Counted from the first letter of the stretch, positions 45,244 to 54,157 are shown. The stretch is 64,000 bases of DNA from Aeriscardovia aeriphila (GCF_002259595.1 NZ_MWWU01000001.1:124001-188000), one strand, 5' to 3'. Notes: generated by a model from the sequence alone, not told the origin. A program made the numbers and translations.

Positions 45244-46887
45244 ATGGCCACAGATAGCACGCGCGAGCCTTTGCTCACTGTTTCCCACGTGTCGATTGGT
45301 TTTGACGGCACTCCAGTCACTCACGACGTTCACTTTTCCCTGTTCCCCGGCACGATTACCGCGCTGGTCGGAGAGTCGGGTTCCGGCAAGTCGGTGTCGG
45401 CGATGGCGCTGGCCCATCTTGACCCTTCCCAAGCTGAGGTTTCCGGCCAGGCTTTTCTTGGCAGCAACACGACGCTCAATATTTTGGACAATACGCTTGA
45501 TCAGGCGAGTTTGCAGAAGTTGCGCGGCGGCCAGATCGGCGTGGTTTTCCAAGAACCGATGACGGCGTTCAACCCTTTGATGACTTTGGGCAAGCAGGTG
45601 GAGGAAAGCTTGATCTACCACCAGCCCAAGCTGAGCAAGCAGGAGCGCAAAGAGGCTGTTTTACACGCTTTTGAGGCGGTTCGCTTGCCGCAGCCGGAGC
45701 GTATTTTCACTGCTCATCCTCATGAACTTTCTGGTGGCCAGTTGCAGCGTGTGATGATTGCGATGGCGATTATTAATAATCCTTCGATTATCATTGCTGA
45801 CGAGCCGACGACCGCCTTGGATGTGACGACGCAAAAGGCGATTTTGCAGCTGTTGGAGGGCCTCGCGCGCGAGCGTCACCTGGCGATCTTGATTATCACG
45901 CACGATATGGGTGTGGTGTGGGAAGCTGCTCAGTACGTTTATGTGATGCAAAAAGGCCGCATTGTTGAGGAAGGCAGCACGCGCCAGATTTTCACTGCGC
46001 CAACTCACCCGTATACGCGTATGCTGCTGGACGCTGTGCCGAAGCTGACTGTCGACAGCGAGAGCGAGGCCAGCCCCACCGCCGACTCTCAAGCTCCAGC
46101 TCTCGTCCAGCTCGAGCACGTGTCACTGTCGTATTCTCACCGCGCACAGGCCAAGCTCGCGCTCCACGACATCTCCCTGCGCATCGGCGCAGGGGAAACA
46201 CTCGCGCTCGTCGGAGAGTCAGGCGCGGGCAAAACCACTATCGGCAAGGTGATTTCTGGGCAGCTGACCCCACAACAGGGAACCGTGCTCATCGGCGGTG
46301 ATAATCTTGCGGGATTGAAAGGAAAGAAACTTCGCCAGGCGCGCTCCTCTATCGGCTTTGTATTCCAAAACTCAAGCTCGGCGCTCGTACCGACCAAAAC
46401 GATTGGCTGGTCGATTGCCGAACCGCTGCTCGTTGAGGAGAGCCTGGGTGGCACGAAGCTGAGCAGCCAGCAGAGGCGCGAGCGTGTGGAAGAGCTGATG
46501 AAGCATGTGGGTTTGGACCCTGCTCTCGCCTCTCGCTTCCCCTACCAGCTTTCTGGCGGCCAGCGTCAGCGCGTGGGTATTGCTCGAGCGATCGCGTTGC
46601 GCCCGAAGCTTCTCATTGCTGATGAGCCGACGAGTTCGCTAGATGTGACCGTTCAAAAGCGCGTACTGGATCTGTTGCGCACGCTTCAGCAGGAGTATGG
46701 CTACGCTTGCTTGTTCATCACGCATGATCTGGGCATTGTGCAGGAGGTTGCGCATAATCTCGCCGTCATTAAGAGTGGTGAGATTGTGGAGCAGGGCAGC
46801 GTTTCTGAGGTTCTTGCTCACCCTCGCCATGCGTATACTCGTACTCTGTTGGATGCTTCTCCGCGCATCGACATCAGCGCACGCTAA
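45244..46887 (+). CDS. Peptide ABC transporter, fused double ATPase (DppD-DppF type)
   Basis: A 547-residue cytoplasmic protein with two complete nucleotide-binding domains. NBD1 has Walker A VGESGSGKS, signature LSGGQLQR and Walker B IIIADEPTTALD. NBD2 has VGESGAGKT, LSGGQRQR and LLIADEPTSSLD. Each is followed by the oligopeptide-type end PTHPYTRMLLDAVP or PRHAYTRTLLDASP. The ATG at 45244 follows GAGGAG; 26 upstream codons lie across the terminator and are rejected. It energises the DppB/DppC permeases upstream. Confidence 0.95.
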   Translation: MATDSTREPLLTVSHVSIGFDGTPVTHDVHFSLFPGTITALVGESGSGKSVSAMALAHLDPSQAEVSGQAFLGSNTTLNILDNTLDQASLQKLRGGQIGVVFQEPMTAFNPLMTLGKQVEESLIYHQPKLSKQERKEAVLHAFEAVRLPQPERIFTAHPHELSGGQLQRVMIAMAIINNPSIIIADEPTTALDVTTQKAILQLLEGLARERHLAILIITHDMGVVWEAAQYVYVMQKGRIVEEGSTRQIFTAPTHPYTRMLLDAVPKLTVDSESEASPTADSQAPALVQLEHVSLSYSHRAQAKLALHDISLRIGAGETLALVGESGAGKTTIGKVISGQLTPQQGTVLIGGDNLAGLKGKKLRQARSSIGFVFQNSSSALVPTKTIGWSIAEPLLVEESLGGTKLSSQQRRERVEELMKHVGLDPALASRFPYQLSGGQRQRVGIARAIALRPKLLIADEPTSSLDVTVQKRVLDLLRTLQQEYGYACLFITHDLGIVQEVAHNLAVIKSGEIVEQGSVSEVLAHPRHAYTRTLLDASPRIDISAR

Positions 46888-46945
46888 CTTCAGAAGCTGA
46901 ACTTCACAGTGTTAGCTTCTGGCCCGTTACTTCAGGAGGAAGTTC

Positions 46946-47665
46946 ATGCCAGTTCGCCCGGTTTCTCAGGCTTTTGACGCTCATCGTACGGGTTCTACTC
47001 GCCCTGCGCGCCCAGCTCAGCTCGATGATGTTCAGTTGAACCAGATGGGTTCTGGTTTGAGCCCTGAGCAAGTATCGGAAATGAGCCACCAGTCTGCCTT
47101 AGCTTTACTGCATCGCGTTCATGAGTCGAAGGATCCTGCTCTTGTCACGCGCGTGCTGACGGTGGTGGAGAATGAAGGCTTGGATATTATCGCCGAGTTG
47201 TGGGAGAAGTCCGAGCCGGAAACTCTTCCTGGCATGATGTGGCGTTTGTATACCTTGCGCTTGTGGATGCGCCAGAACCCGGAGTCTCTGTCGCGTTTTT
47301 GGCGTTTGGGTGAGCCTGTGGTGGGTGCTGCGTCGGCGATTACCGGCATTGATGAGGCTCCTACTGCTGAGAATATTGCTGCTACTGCCGACTCTATTTT
47401 GGCTGGCGCTTTTGTGGGTGATTTTTCGGTCGCTTTGCAGCGTGCTTCTGCTTTCGTCATGATTGAGGCTGCTGGAATGGACCTGTTGGCTGCTCGTGAG
47501 GCTCATGAGTTACCTGAGCTTGAGGAGCGTCGCTTGGCTGATAGTGACACTCGCCGTCGAATGGCTCATATTTCTGCTTTGCGTGCTACTGCTTCTCGTT
47601 TGGCGCAAACTGGTAAGGATTTCCGTTCTGGTGCTGCTCTGTGGAAGCAGGGTAAGTTGGAGTAG
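46946..47665 (+). CDS. Hypothetical helical protein, 239 aa
   Basis: A soluble protein of 239 residues, almost entirely helical and rich in Ala, Glu and Leu after a Pro/Arg-containing N-terminus. Segments such as EVSEMSHQSALALLHRVHESKD and PGMMWRLYTLRLWMRQNPESLSRFWRLGEPVVGAASAI have no recognised catalytic motif or membrane helix. CAGGAGG precedes the ATG. It is 58 bases after the ABC ATPase on the same strand and may be cotranscribed. I do not recognise the family. Confidence 0.8.
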   Translation: MPVRPVSQAFDAHRTGSTRPARPAQLDDVQLNQMGSGLSPEQVSEMSHQSALALLHRVHESKDPALVTRVLTVVENEGLDIIAELWEKSEPETLPGMMWRLYTLRLWMRQNPESLSRFWRLGEPVVGAASAITGIDEAPTAENIAATADSILAGAFVGDFSVALQRASAFVMIEAAGMDLLAAREAHELPELEERRLADSDTRRRMAHISALRATASRLAQTGKDFRSGAALWKQGKLE

Positions 47666-48003
47666 CACTCAAGATTATCACTGCGCTTCATCAGTTCTGC
47701 CGCTACTACTTCGTGCTGCGCTCTTCGCTTCGCTGTGCTGAGCTGCGTGCTTGAGGTGTGAGTTGATGAGGTGTTCTGCTCGCCACACCGGACACGCACA
47801 GTATGGCAGGAGTGTCGCTCTCGCGCTGAGCGCAATGCACTGTTTTGAGCTGTAACCGTGTATGCTGTTAATCGCGTCGAGTCGTAGTCAACTCCGGGCT
47901 CCATTTTTTGCCGCTACGAGCGGCCTTTGCGCCGACAGGCGTGTTGCGGCTCGACGTTTCCTTTCATTGCTCTTTATTTTCCGCTGATTTTGCGCATGTT
48001 TAC
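47666..48003 (+). other. Intergenic region before tRNA-Lys, no gene seen
   Basis: About 340 bases between the helical hypothetical gene and the tRNA promoter. It contains a GATTATCA octamer (47673) right after the hypothetical gene and a weak hairpin (GCCGC/GCGGC near 47921). No convincing frame or RNA gene was found. Confidence 0.5.
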
Positions 48004-48031
48004 TTGGCGAAATCCGATCTGCGCGTATACT
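48004..48031 (+). promoter_or_regulatory. Promoter of tRNA-Lys
   Basis: TTGGCG (48004-48009) and TATACT (48026-48031) with a 16-base spacer fit a housekeeping promoter, 10 bases before the tRNA. Confidence 0.75.
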
Positions 48032-48041
48032 AGTAGCCGAT

Positions 48042-48115
48042 GCCCCTTTAGCGCAATTGGTTAGAGCAGCGTCCTTTTAAGTCGTAGGTTGTGGGTTCGA
48101 GTCCCACAGGGGGCA
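48042..48115 (+). tRNA. tRNA-Lys (anticodon UUU)
   Basis: A 74-base cloverleaf with acceptor GCCCCTT/AGGGGGC, anticodon loop CTTTTAA (anticodon TTT) and T-arm GTGGGTTCGAGTCCCAC. CCA is not encoded. tRNA genes are common integration sites, and the three genes downstream are compositionally different. However, no second copy of the tRNA 3' end was found by eye. Confidence 0.93.
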
Positions 48116-48337
48116 CTATTTATTTTCCTTTTCTGCAAAGATGCAGGATGATCGTTTGGATTCTGCAAATGAGATCCAAAATTCATTGGCTGTGAGCTGC
48201 AATTGAGAGCAGTATTTTGAAAAATAACACGCTGTTATTCCGCCGCCTGTCACAAGGAATACCAGGCGTTTCCCCCACTTCTATGAGACGGTACTTCAGC
48301 ATACTGTAAGCTATCACATGGGGAAACCCACAAAAGA

Positions 48338-48361
48338 TGGGTAGTGTTGCAGCACTACCCA
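48338..48361 (+). promoter_or_regulatory. 9-bp perfect hairpin downstream of tRNA-Lys
   Basis: TGGGTAGTG and CACTACCCA flank TTGCAG. No T run follows, so termination is doubtful. It lies in the 415-base AT-richer gap between tRNA-Lys and the DUF4417 gene; apart from this and the next element, no gene was seen in that gap. Confidence 0.6.
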
Positions 48362-48434
48362 CCTGAAACATTATCGCTCCCGAACAGAGCAAAGACAGTC
48401 AGAAGGTAACCAGCCTGCTGACCGATAACCACAG

Positions 48435-48512
48435 ACACACTGTAAAGCACAATGAGACTGCAAGTCCATTGTGCCACACAGTGTGTCCATTTTTGATAAC
48501 CATCGTGTTATC
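48435..48512 (+). promoter_or_regulatory. Nested inverted repeats in the leader of the DUF4417 operon
   Basis: ACACACTGT (48435-48443) pairs with ACAGTGTGT (48478-48486). Inside it CACAATG (48448-48454) pairs with CATTGTG (48467-48473). Twelve bases later GATAAC/GTTATC (48495-48512) forms a third stem ending at the AGGAGGGAG ribosome site. The series looks like a structured leader or a tandem operator. Confidence 0.7.
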
Positions 48513-48530
48513 AGGAGGGAGTGCACTGCC

Positions 48531-49211
48531 ATGAACAATGGTGCACAAAAATTAAACCAACATATCTTTCAACCACAGATATGGAATGGTATTTCCTGTT
48601 CCGCGCAATACAAGATCCCACGTATCTATGCCAGTGATGTGATTCCGCAGGCAATGATTCCTTTTAGCATAGCGTTGAATCCACATTGCCATGAATATAA
48701 CGCCTTTGTATGCTTTTACGAAGACGACTATAAATTTGAAAGATTTTGGAAGACTCCTGAACGATATCTACCACGTCTTCGTCAATTTGCTGGTGTTATT
48801 TCTCCTGACTTCAGCACATACCAAGGCATGCCAATCCCTTTTCAAGAGTTCAATATCTTACGCAACTATGCTCTTGGCGCTTGGCTGCAGCAAATCCAAG
48901 GATTTCGTGTTATTTGTAATGTGCGGACAGGTGACTCCGAAATAATCCCTCTTGCATTGGATGCAGCACCACAGCATAGCGTTATATCGATTGGTGCTCA
49001 TGGCAACCTCAAACCAAAGGACAATCGTGATCCGTTCTTCATCGGTCTAACATGTGCAATTGAGAAGCTTGAACCTTCCGCAATTCTCATTTATGGCACC
49101 GATTGCTACGACGTCTTTTCTCTCGTTCAATCTTCAGGAATCCCGCTCTATTTCTATCCTCCTCGTCAGCAGCTTGCCCATCTTCATAGGGATATCGGAG
49201 GTCTGAAATGA
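48531..49211 (+). CDS. DUF4417-family protein
   Basis: A 226-residue soluble protein. The core ISPDFSTYQGMPIPFQEFNILRNYALGAWLQQIQGFRVICNVR and the following SVISIGAHGNLKP and ILIYGTDCYDVF segments fit the DUF4417 family, which occurs in phages, integrated elements and low-GC Firmicutes. Its biochemical role is not known to me. Base and codon use is AT-richer than the surrounding host genes. The ATG at 48531 follows AGGAGGGAG. The next gene overlaps its stop by four bases, so the proteins are made together. Confidence 0.72.
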   Translation: MNNGAQKLNQHIFQPQIWNGISCSAQYKIPRIYASDVIPQAMIPFSIALNPHCHEYNAFVCFYEDDYKFERFWKTPERYLPRLRQFAGVISPDFSTYQGMPIPFQEFNILRNYALGAWLQQIQGFRVICNVRTGDSEIIPLALDAAPQHSVISIGAHGNLKPKDNRDPFFIGLTCAIEKLEPSAILIYGTDCYDVFSLVQSSGIPLYFYPPRQQLAHLHRDIGGLK

Positions 49212-49627
49212 CAAGCAAACCCCTGACAAATATTTGGATGATTTACCCCGAGAGCACAGAAGATTTATCCAATAGGTTGATTCACGGAATAGATAGCCAT
49301 CTCAACGACGGAGCACAAAGAAAGCACATACTCGGAATGATTAACTTCACAACTGCCAATGCTCAGTCTGTAACTTTAGACCACAGACTAAAAAGCATGT
49401 TCACTGGCAGCCTCCGAGATGCTCAACAGCTCATTAACCAATATGGCGGAACTGGAGAATATAAAGGAACCCGAGGTGAAGATGTCGACTGTGAACGAGT
49501 CATAGGCTATTGGTTTAGCGTACGGGATAGTTGCTACTACCCAACTACATACGGAACGATTCATTACAGCAAGCGATCTGGAACTCATATTGTTCCTGCA
49601 AAACCAAGTCAGTTCCGAAATGAATAG
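49208..49627 (+). CDS. Free-standing Ntox50 (polymorphic toxin type 50) domain protein
   Basis: A 139-residue protein that is essentially one Ntox50 domain. It has AQRKHILGM (His40), DAQQLINQYGGTG near residue 72, and the closing PTTYGTIHYSKRSGTHIVPAKP with His119 and His127. This set of conserved segments is what I recall from the toxin-50 domain found at the C-terminus of phage head-morphogenesis and polymorphic toxin proteins. Here there is no delivery or capsid domain, no signal peptide and no long N-terminus. ATGA overlap couples it to the DUF4417 gene. A nuclease role is predicted for the family but unproven here. Confidence 0.78.
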   Translation: MTSKPLTNIWMIYPESTEDLSNRLIHGIDSHLNDGAQRKHILGMINFTTANAQSVTLDHRLKSMFTGSLRDAQQLINQYGGTGEYKGTRGEDVDCERVIGYWFSVRDSCYYPTTYGTIHYSKRSGTHIVPAKPSQFRNE

Positions 49628-49667
49628 AATGAAGCTAACTCAGGAAGAAGGCCAAGGAGGGTCTCCT

Positions 49668-50711
49668 ATGCGTTACGAACATATCGAAGAATATTGGACC
49701 GTCGACATTCTCACCCGTTATGCGCGCGAACATGAAGAAGAACTGCTTACGTTTACTTACCCGGATGGCGAATCATTTTCCTCTGTTTTCATGGACTGTG
49801 ACGATGCAGATAATTCAGACGATTACCCTACCGATGATCCTCACTATGAAACCTACTGGGAGCTTGAGTATGCGGTGAAAACTCTCTTCCAAGAAGGCCC
49901 CCATACTGCACATGGGTGGAACCTCGTCTTCGTGAACTACCATGATATGCCATCTCAAGTGGTCAATTCTCAAGGTAAGAGGATTTTCCCTCCTTCAGCA
50001 GCAGAGCAGAAAAAGATCGCTGAAATGATCGAGCAAGAGAACGCTGCCAATACAGCAGATGAGGAAACTGTGCCGTCGCACTTCTTCTACAACCACGAGG
50101 AGGAGGACTACACGACGGATATTCTCTTCTCTTACTCTCACGCTCACCTGGATTACCAGTTGACCTTTGAATATGCCACGGGAGAGAAGTATCGCTGCAC
50201 CTATCTGACGTCATACGATTCCCAAACGACTGACGACAACGACTATTATGAGCTCGTCTACCAGGTAGATGACGTCATTTCGCTGGGACCTCACGCTTTT
50301 GGCGACGACCCGAAGAAGCTTTTCATCACCGTTAACTACATGGATATGCCCCAACAGGTCACCTCGCAGACAGGTCGAGTTCTGTTCCCAATCTCCTCTG
50401 ATCGCCATGGAGAAGGATTAAACATCCCCGATTATTCGAATGAAAGACACGATATTCCAAGAAATGTCAGTATTTTCAATGGCGATGAGAAAACTGCTCA
50501 GTACATGATCAACGAAAAGGCAGGGTATGGAACGAGATTGTCACGAACGAGAGAACTCGCTTCTTACCCTCAATATGTTGGTATGTGGGTTAATCAACAC
50601 ACCTGCGGAAAGCGGTTATCCCACCAAGGCATCATTCACTACTCCGATCAGGGAACGTGGATTGTGCCTGCCGAGCCGTTGAACCCGGTTATCCTCGATC
50701 GCATGCCATAA
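49668..50711 (+). CDS. Duplicated-domain protein with degenerate C-terminal Ntox50-like copy
   Basis: A 347-residue acidic protein. Residues 5-109 and 143-242 are two copies of one domain: each has WTVDIL/YTTDIL, LTFTYPDGE/LTFEYATGE, an Asp-rich patch, VNYHDMP/VNYMDMP and GKRIFP/GRVLFP. The C-terminal 268-336 resembles the neighbouring Ntox50 protein (TAQYMINEKAGYG, YVGMWVNQ, QGIIHYSDQGTWIVPAEP), but the HILG segment is missing and Trp331 replaces the second His. The ATG at 49668 follows AAGGAGG. Possible immunity or decoy partner of the upstream Ntox50 protein; this is inference. A strong terminator ends the operon. Confidence 0.72.
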   Translation: MRYEHIEEYWTVDILTRYAREHEEELLTFTYPDGESFSSVFMDCDDADNSDDYPTDDPHYETYWELEYAVKTLFQEGPHTAHGWNLVFVNYHDMPSQVVNSQGKRIFPPSAAEQKKIAEMIEQENAANTADEETVPSHFFYNHEEEDYTTDILFSYSHAHLDYQLTFEYATGEKYRCTYLTSYDSQTTDDNDYYELVYQVDDVISLGPHAFGDDPKKLFITVNYMDMPQQVTSQTGRVLFPISSDRHGEGLNIPDYSNERHDIPRNVSIFNGDEKTAQYMINEKAGYGTRLSRTRELASYPQYVGMWVNQHTCGKRLSHQGIIHYSDQGTWIVPAEPLNPVILDRMP

Positions 50712-50812
50712 ACGCCTTCCTGAACTACCTCCTGGCAAAATCGAACTCGAGGCAAGGTAGACAAGGCATCAGCTATTCGTTTCGTGCGAACGATTAAGCT
50801 GCATATACAACG

Positions 50813-50857
50813 ATCCCCGATTAGCATTGCTGTTAATCGGGGATTACTTTCTTTTAT
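50813..50857 (+). terminator. Terminator of the DUF4417/Ntox50 operon
   Basis: ATCCCCGATTA and TAATCGGGGAT form an 11-bp perfect stem with a 10-base loop, followed by TACTTTCTTTT. Confidence 0.92.
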
Positions 50858-50913
50858 TGAGATTCTCGGCTAGCGAGAATGAATCATTTCCTGCTCAGAC
50901 CGAGCGCTCGAGG

Positions 50914-53625
50914 TTAACTGCGAGTCAGCACTTCTGCAAGAGCAGCGATGACCGTAGACGGCATATGCGACTTCCAAATAGGCGGCTCACCCGCAACCTG
51001 CTCGCGCGTATTATCTCTCTCCAAAGCAGCAAAAGAGGCCAGAGCACCCACACCAAAACGAGAGATCTCATTCATCGCAAGGTCCTTCGTCAAAGTGTTA
51101 ATCTTGGCGCGATTGAGAACATCAAAAGCGTCAGAAACGAGCGGGTTAGTGGCAATCTTGAGGCCTGGAAGGTCGACGTCCAGCTCGGCCGAGCTCGCCA
51201 CCGCCTCACAGCTGACCAGCAAGCTCAACGTGCGCTCGTCATAGGAAGCGTGAGCAGCCACTTCAGAACGCTGGCCAGAAGCGTTGGTCGCATAGGCTCG
51301 AATTTGCTCAAGATTATCAGGGCGAGCGACGCCACGAACGCACACACTCCAGTTGCGCGAATCGGGGAGGATGCCAGCCTGCTGCTGCGAGGAGAACTGC
51401 GGGGAAGAAACGTGGAAAGTGCCAGCCTGCCAGTTCCACGTCAAGCGAGTACGCGCGGTGTGAATCTGGGAGGAATCGGGCTGGTAAATGCCGTCGTCTT
51501 CCACGAGCTCAAACGAGCCAGAAGCGCCAGGTATCAGTAGAACTTCCAGCGCGCGAGGGTTCGACGTGCCCGCCTGCAAAGCCTGAGCAGTGTCAGGCAG
51601 AAGCGGCAGAACGGTGCCAGAACGGGCGAAAACAGGAATCTGGTTGAGCGGGCGGAATACGCGAAGATGGCGAGCCTGAGGTGCCTCGTAAGCGCGGCCG
51701 GTGAAAATGTCGAACCACAGGTGAGGTGCGGAGGCTTCGGTAGTGGTAGAAGCGTCAATGTGGGAAGTGTCGCCAGCAGCAGCATCCTTGGGTATGATCG
51801 CACCCTTCGAATCGGCTTCGCGCAGCATTTCGCCGCTCATCACCGGAGCGTTATCACTGGCAGCAGGCAGCCACACCTGAGCAGAACCCATACCCGTGAA
51901 CTCGTCAGCAGGGTCAACAATCGGGGCGACGAGAAGCTGAGTACCAAAGTAGAATTCGTCGTGGAAAGCGTAAGCCTCAGGGTCAGAATGCACCCAATAC
52001 AGCGGCTCGACCACAGGAAGCCCAGCCTCATGCGCACGCCAATTCATCGAATACAGGTACGGCAGCATGCGCTGGCGGAAGCGCAGCGCAGCGCTCATCG
52101 AAGAGCGAGCAGGCTCGGCGAAGGAGCGAGGATCTTTGGTCAGGAAATCAGAGGCGGAGCTGTGCAGCCTGTTAATCGGGCTGAAAGTACCGAGCCAGAA
52201 CCAGCGCGCTTCCAACTCGTCATCGCGCGTTCCCAACATATGCCCGCCGATGTCATGGCTCCACCAGCCGTAGCCCACATTCGAGGCTGTAGCAGTGAAG
52301 TACGGTTGGAATTTCAAGGAATCCCACGAAATCACTGTGTCACCAGAGAAGCCAACCGGGTAGCGGTGGGAGCCGACTCCCGCGTACCGCGAGAACGTGA
52401 GTGGCCAGTGGCCATCCCTGCCCGAATCGCAGTAGTGAGCGTGGTCGAGCATCCACAGAGGGTCAAGCCCCGGTTCGCGCGAAAGTGAGCCTTGCTGCCA
52501 GTCGATCCACCAGAAGTCAACACCCTGCTTTTCCAAGCGATGATGCATATGCATCGATGTGCGCAAGAACAGCGGGTCAGCGATGTCGAAATTCACGGTT
52601 GCGCCGCTATCCGGGTCGATGCCCATAGCTTGCGCGGCTTCAGCATAGCCGTCTTCGAAGCTGCGGTAGCCGTCGCGAGGGTGGTCGTTGAGGGTGACGT
52701 GCATTCCCATGTCATGCAGGCTCTTGAGGAAGGCGGGAGGGTCGGGGAACAGCTCTTTGTTCCACGTGTAACCAGTCCAGCCGTGGCCATACTGCGCTGG
52801 GATATCAACGAGGTGCCAATCCATGTCGAGAACAGCAACGCTAAATGGCAAGTTCTCTTCACGGAAACCGCGCATCAGCTGCTCGTATTCGCTCTGTGAG
52901 TAGCGGTAGTACCGGCTCCACCAGTTGCCCAGAGCCCAGCGTGGCAGCAGTGGCTGAGGCCCAGTCAGGCGGTAGAGGTCCTGCACGGCGCTGGCGTACT
53001 CATTTCCATGCGCGAAAATGTAGATGTCGGTTTCTTGGTGGCTGCGCGGGGTGAGCCATACGCCGTAAGGGTTTGCCTTGCCTTGGCTTGGCCCGTCAGG
53101 GATGGTGGGCATGTCACGCCACACGTTGGAGTGCGAGTCGTCGATAACTGCCCAGCCGTGGCGGGAAGCAACGCCCTTGTCGAGCGTGGTTGCGCCGTCG
53201 CATTGGTCGAGGGTGCGCGCTGTTCCGCCGAGGTTTCCGTTGTGGTCACCATCGCCGTAATGCCAAATTCGGTAGTGACTGGTCGATCTTTTTGCTGCAA
53301 CGCTCAGGCCTTCAGAGCTGAAAGGCTTTTTGTTGTAACTCAGTGTCAGTGCTGGGGTTTCGATGACCACGAGATTATCACTGTTATGTGTCACGTGAAA
53401 CTTTGGAGTACGGCCGAAGCTGCGGTTCATTACAATCTGCGTAGCGTGGTCTTCAAACAGGCCTGATTCCGACCATTCCACGCGCACGAGCGCTTCGGAG
53501 AGAATTCCAATGCGCCAGTGCTCGCCTTGGATAACGGTCTCCTCATTCATCTGCGGGGTGGCCGAGGCGAGGTAAGAGCGCAGCACATCGTTTGCTGGGA
53601 CACCTTTGTTCTCGTTCATATTCAT
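50914..53625 (-). CDS. Glycoside hydrolase family 31 (alpha-glucosidase/alpha-xylosidase type)
   Basis: A 903-residue cytoplasmic enzyme without a signal peptide. The GH31 barrel has NWWSRYYRYSQSEYEQLM, AVLDMDWH, the nucleophile in DFWWIDWQQG (Asp375), and the acid/base in GFSGDT (Asp429), then SHDIGGHM. The WIDWQQG nucleophile context differs from the WIDMNE of classical alpha-glucosidases, so substrate specificity (alpha-glucan, xyloside or other) is open. C-terminal beta domains follow from about residue 640. The start at ATG 53625 is one of two close options. It probably hydrolyses imported oligosaccharides. Confidence 0.9.
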   Translation of the reverse strand: MNMNENKGVPANDVLRSYLASATPQMNEETVIQGEHWRIGILSEALVRVEWSESGLFEDHATQIVMNRSFGRTPKFHVTHNSDNLVVIETPALTLSYNKKPFSSEGLSVAAKRSTSHYRIWHYGDGDHNGNLGGTARTLDQCDGATTLDKGVASRHGWAVIDDSHSNVWRDMPTIPDGPSQGKANPYGVWLTPRSHQETDIYIFAHGNEYASAVQDLYRLTGPQPLLPRWALGNWWSRYYRYSQSEYEQLMRGFREENLPFSVAVLDMDWHLVDIPAQYGHGWTGYTWNKELFPDPPAFLKSLHDMGMHVTLNDHPRDGYRSFEDGYAEAAQAMGIDPDSGATVNFDIADPLFLRTSMHMHHRLEKQGVDFWWIDWQQGSLSREPGLDPLWMLDHAHYCDSGRDGHWPLTFSRYAGVGSHRYPVGFSGDTVISWDSLKFQPYFTATASNVGYGWWSHDIGGHMLGTRDDELEARWFWLGTFSPINRLHSSASDFLTKDPRSFAEPARSSMSAALRFRQRMLPYLYSMNWRAHEAGLPVVEPLYWVHSDPEAYAFHDEFYFGTQLLVAPIVDPADEFTGMGSAQVWLPAASDNAPVMSGEMLREADSKGAIIPKDAAAGDTSHIDASTTTEASAPHLWFDIFTGRAYEAPQARHLRVFRPLNQIPVFARSGTVLPLLPDTAQALQAGTSNPRALEVLLIPGASGSFELVEDDGIYQPDSSQIHTARTRLTWNWQAGTFHVSSPQFSSQQQAGILPDSRNWSVCVRGVARPDNLEQIRAYATNASGQRSEVAAHASYDERTLSLLVSCEAVASSAELDVDLPGLKIATNPLVSDAFDVLNRAKINTLTKDLAMNEISRFGVGALASFAALERDNTREQVAGEPPIWKSHMPSTVIAALAEVLTRS

Positions 53626-53761
53626 GCGTTCTATCTTGGCATGCACGGTGAAAATCTAAAGATGTTCGTGTTGAGGCAACTGGCCAGCCAGGCTTTCATC
53701 TGTAGGCTGCTCATGGTATAAAGATAGTTTGTATTCTCGTACGTACGAAAGAGAAGGCATT

Positions 53762-54028
53762 ATGAAGCAGGATATTCATCCAGAGTATGGCCCAGTGGTC
53801 TTCCGCGACCGCACCGGCAACCTTACTTTCATGACCAAGTCCACCCTGGTGAACGACCCTCGTTACACCGAGACCATCACCTGGGAAGATGGCAACGAGT
53901 ACAAGCTGATCGACGTTGACACGTCCTCCGCTTCTCACCCGTTCTACACCGGCAAGCGCACCGTTCTCGATACCGCCGGCCAGGTGTCCAAGTTCGAGGC
54001 TCGTTACGGCAAGAGGAAGAAGAACTGA
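53762..54028 (+). CDS. rpmE2: 50S ribosomal protein L31 type B
   Basis: An 88-residue ribosomal protein starting MKQDIHPEYGPVVFRDRTGN and ending EARYGKRKKN. It lacks the cysteines of type A L31 and carries the type B insertion ITWEDGNEYKLIDVDTSSASHPFYTGKR. Type B copies usually serve when zinc is scarce. GAGAAGG precedes the ATG; 11 upstream codons in frame are not conserved. Confidence 0.95.
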   Translation: MKQDIHPEYGPVVFRDRTGNLTFMTKSTLVNDPRYTETITWEDGNEYKLIDVDTSSASHPFYTGKRTVLDTAGQVSKFEARYGKRKKN

Positions 54029-54157
54029 GCACGTCTGCTCACGTGCAGTTCGTTTGAGCGCCTGAAAGTTTGCCACTTTGAGGTCGGAGGAAGCCTTACT
54101 TATGCTAGCGGGTAAGTTTTTCACCGTGTCGCTCAGCCTCTGACGAAGTCACGTCAC

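Noticed and set aside
48042-53000. Direct-repeat att site duplicating the tRNA-Lys 3' end
   Set aside because: No second copy of the tRNA 3' sequence and no integrase gene found downstream, so integration at the tRNA remains only a possibility.
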